In this document: in pieces, positions 50,969 to 52,113 of the stretch
How the letters are laid out: every line of letters begins with the position of its first letter
Position numbering within the stretch: the first letter of the stretch is position 1
DNA from: an uncultured Bacteroidales bacterium
GTDB lineage: Bacteria > Bacteroidota > Bacteroidia > Bacteroidales > F082
Assembly: GCA_947304185.1 (NCBI GenBank)
Contig: CAMZAM010000017.1
Coordinates: forward strand, 1 to 52,113
Length of the DNA stretch: 52,113 nt
Direction: 5' to 3'
The notes under the pieces: generated by a model
The model's database searches: none
Told to the model about the DNA's origin: nothing
Seen by the model: the letters and a program-made list of their open reading frames with translations, nothing else
Made by a program: the position numbers and the translations under genes

Positions 50969-51343
50969 TCATTTGAGTTTAGCCATAAATCTCTCAATAT
51001 CAACGATATAGCGGATATGAGTGCCTTCGCCGATGATTCCTTCGTCGTCGCATGCTGTCACTTTGAAAGTGAGTTTTCGACCGTCGATTTCTTCAAGAAC
51101 GGCAGTAGCTTTTATCGTTGCGCCCATTTTCGACGGCTTGATGTGCGATGTGCTGATATGCGCACCCACCGTCGATGAGCCTTCCGGCAGATCGTTCTCA
51201 ACAGCTGTCATTGCTGCATTTTCCATAAGTCCAATCATCGCCGGAGTTGCGAACACGTCGAGTCCGCCGGAGCCGTAAGTGCGGGCGGTGTTGCTGTTAT
51301 TTACGGTGGTTGTTGAGGTATGTGATAATCCGATTTGAAGCAT
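50969..51343 (-). CDS. Hotdog-fold thioesterase-like protein
   Basis: 124 residues of the single-domain hotdog fold, similar to the fluoroacetyl-CoA thioesterase-like group. FATPAMIGLMENAAMTAVEN (about 31-50) contains the Glu of the long central helix, and SSTVGAHISTSHIKPSKMGA carries the conserved His. The remainder is beta-rich (KLTFKVTACDDEG, IGEGTHIRYIV). The acyl-CoA substrate is unknown. It has its own promoter (51360-51367) and is followed by the HAD gene. Confidence 0.85.
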   Translation of the reverse strand: MLQIGLSHTSTTTVNNSNTARTYGSGGLDVFATPAMIGLMENAAMTAVENDLPEGSSTVGAHISTSHIKPSKMGATIKATAVLEEIDGRKLTFKVTACDDEGIIGEGTHIRYIVDIERFMAKLK

Positions 51344-51359
51344 AGTTTGAAATTTTTTG

Positions 51360-51367
51360 CAAAGATA
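51360..51367 (-). promoter_or_regulatory. -7 promoter element for the thioesterase-HAD pair
   Basis: TATCTTTG followed by CAAA on the minus strand, 16 bases upstream of the ATG. Confidence 0.6.
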
Positions 51368-51375
51368 AGAAATAT

Positions 51376-51783
51376 TTAAAACTCTGTTTCAAGATACAAT
51401 TTCCCTATTTCATGCAGTTTCGCCAGAATTTCTTTTTCCCGTTCTTTTGAAGGCTTTTTAAACCCGTTGATGTAATTTCTTAACAATGTGGCGTTGAGTC
51501 CCGTAATTTTCGCAAATTCAGTGATATTTATCTCCTTATGAACGAGGAAAAATCGTTGGAAATCAGATGGCTCTGCATCTTCATAGAGAAAACTCTCGAA
51601 ACTGACATCAACGTCGAGATTTCGCCAATGTATGCCATCGAAACCGAAAGAATAGGCGTTTCTCTCCTCATCTGAGGCATCTATCAGTTTTTGATACCAC
51701 AGTAGCGATTGCTTGTAAACATTGCCGTTTTCATCTTCTCCGACGAGATGTTCAGCGTCGAACCATATCTTTGTTATTTTCAT
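51376..51783 (-). CDS. DUF2442 protein fused to a helix-turn-helix domain (antitoxin-like)
   Basis: 135 residues if started at MKITKIWFD (51783); a start at 51804 would add 7. The first 75 residues form DUF2442 (AEHLVGEDENGNVYKQSLLW, then SFGFDGIHWRNLDVDVSFES). The C-terminal 60 residues are a Cro-type helix-turn-helix: ITEFAKITGLNATLLRNYI, then GFKKPSKEREKEIL. The plan (small domain plus DNA-binding domain) is that of antitoxins that also regulate their own promoter. It overlaps the 3' end of the DUF4160 gene by 32 bases, so translation is likely coupled. Confidence 0.8.
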   Translation of the reverse strand: MKITKIWFDAEHLVGEDENGNVYKQSLLWYQKLIDASDEERNAYSFGFDGIHWRNLDVDVSFESFLYEDAEPSDFQRFFLVHKEINITEFAKITGLNATLLRNYINGFKKPSKEREKEILAKLHEIGKLYLETEF

Positions 51784-52024
51784 ATTCGTATCCGAATTTT
51801 TCATTCCAGAACTTGACTATCAAGTCTTTATTTGCATCAATGACCTCTGTTATCTTTTTCAAATCTCTCGCTTTGATGCAGTGTTGTTCTTTCAAAACAA
51901 AATTCTGACCATCCCAATCAAATTTTGCAAAACCACCGGTTCCTTCAACGTGAACGTGAATCGGTTCGTGTTCTCTTGAATAAAAAAAGAACGAAAATCC
52001 ATAAAATCTAAAAATTTCGGGCAT
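51752..52024 (-). CDS. DUF4160 protein (toxin-like partner)
   Basis: 90 residues from MPEIFRFYGFSFFFYSREH (ATG at 52022-52024). The open frame extends to 52102, but the promoter lies within that extension. HEPIHVHVEGTGGFAKFDWD is the family signature (HxxHVHVE), followed by a helical C-terminus with a basic end. DUF4160 genes are commonly found next to DUF2442 genes, as here, and the pair has the small size, order and overlap of type II toxin-antitoxin modules. No toxicity is proven for this protein. Confidence 0.8.
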   Translation of the reverse strand: MPEIFRFYGFSFFFYSREHEPIHVHVEGTGGFAKFDWDGQNFVLKEQHCIKARDLKKITEVIDANKDLIVKFWNEKFGYEYENNKDMVRR

Positions 52025-52049
52025 AAATTTTAATTTTATAATTCCGCCG

Positions 52050-52057
52050 CAAAGATA
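52050..52057 (-). promoter_or_regulatory. Promoter of the DUF4160-DUF2442 pair
   Basis: TATCTTTG on the minus strand with TTTG (complement of 52076-52079) 18 bases upstream as the -33 part. Both elements of the Bacteroidota promoter are thus present. Confidence 0.65.
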
Positions 52058-52113
52058 GGAATTATTTTTGATACCCAAAAGATTTTTTGAAAAAATTTTC
52101 ATAACAAGCCGCC

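Noticed and set aside
1..52113. CRISPR array, prophage, insertion sequence or tmRNA
   Set aside because: No regularly spaced direct repeats with unique spacers, no transposase or phage structural genes, and no tmRNA-like tag sequence were seen. The only recombinase is a housekeeping Xer protein.

Overview
The window is a gene-dense stretch of a chromosome from a member of the Bacteroidota, most likely an anaerobic Bacteroidales species. Three things point there: repeated TAnnTTTG promoter elements (mostly TATCTTTG, TATTTTTG or TAAATTTG) just upstream of genes; a type IX secretion C-terminal domain on the protein at 15608-17266; and many families typical of the phylum (DUF1573, NamZ/DUF1343, DUF4199, DUF4831, DUF3127, the Mpl-type ligase, split transketolase). 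I see no prophage, insertion sequence, CRISPR array or rRNA. The species cannot be named from the sequence alone.

Layout. 1-4588: the end of a protein with a membrane-anchor-like tail, arginine deiminase, a prolyl-tRNA editing protein, an NfeD/SPFH membrane pair and an RluA-family pseudouridine synthase. 4693-11518: two-subunit transketolase, tRNA-Met, a secreted DUF1573 protein, an aminotransferase, NamZ muramidase, a LolE-like permease and an unknown acidic protein. 11479-20201: XerD-type recombinase and Mpl ligase (divergent), then a leftward block with a FecB/FecCD/ABC importer, a secreted Omp28/T9SS protein and an amidohydrolase lipoprotein. 20343-27909: a rightward block of small membrane protein, mutL, rhomboid protease, EEP-family protein, uvrB and a GltS-like symporter, mostly with touching or overlapping start and stop codons.

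28112-34490 is the metabolic centrepiece: kamE (B12/PLP lysine 5,6-aminomutase beta subunit), a CoA-transferase beta subunit, crotonase, 3-hydroxyacyl-CoA dehydrogenase, acyl-CoA dehydrogenase, EtfB and EtfA. This is the butyrate-forming half of lysine/acetoacetyl-CoA fermentation. The partner subunits KamD and AtoD and the enzymes KamA, Kdd, Kce and Kal are not in the window. 34608-40833 holds the SRP RNA gene with its own promoter, DUF4199 and glycosyltransferase genes, an acidic ExoX-C-like protein, DUF486, gmhA/gmhB (heptose synthesis for the cell surface), an SSS symporter and DUF4831. 40822-52113 holds DUF3127, a TPR protein with gyrA, clpC, a CCA-adding enzyme, miaA, a HAD phosphatase with a thioesterase, and a DUF2442-HTH/DUF4160 toxin-antitoxin-like pair.

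The most unusual material lies between genes. (1) A family of four hairpin repeats keeps an invariant loop (CGACYTACCRCAGGGTACTG) while its flanking stem changes sequence with compensating substitutions. (2) Heptamer arrays (TTAAAAG, TTAGCCA and TTATAGG/TTATTGG types) start exactly at TAG stop codons of seven genes; the 7-base period places stop codons in all frames on both strands. (3) CGTCATTTCGA palindromes flank the orphan CoA-transferase subunit. (4) A terminator-like hairpin sits at the predicted transcription start of the kamE operon. No stretch longer than about 300 bases lacks a gene or RNA.
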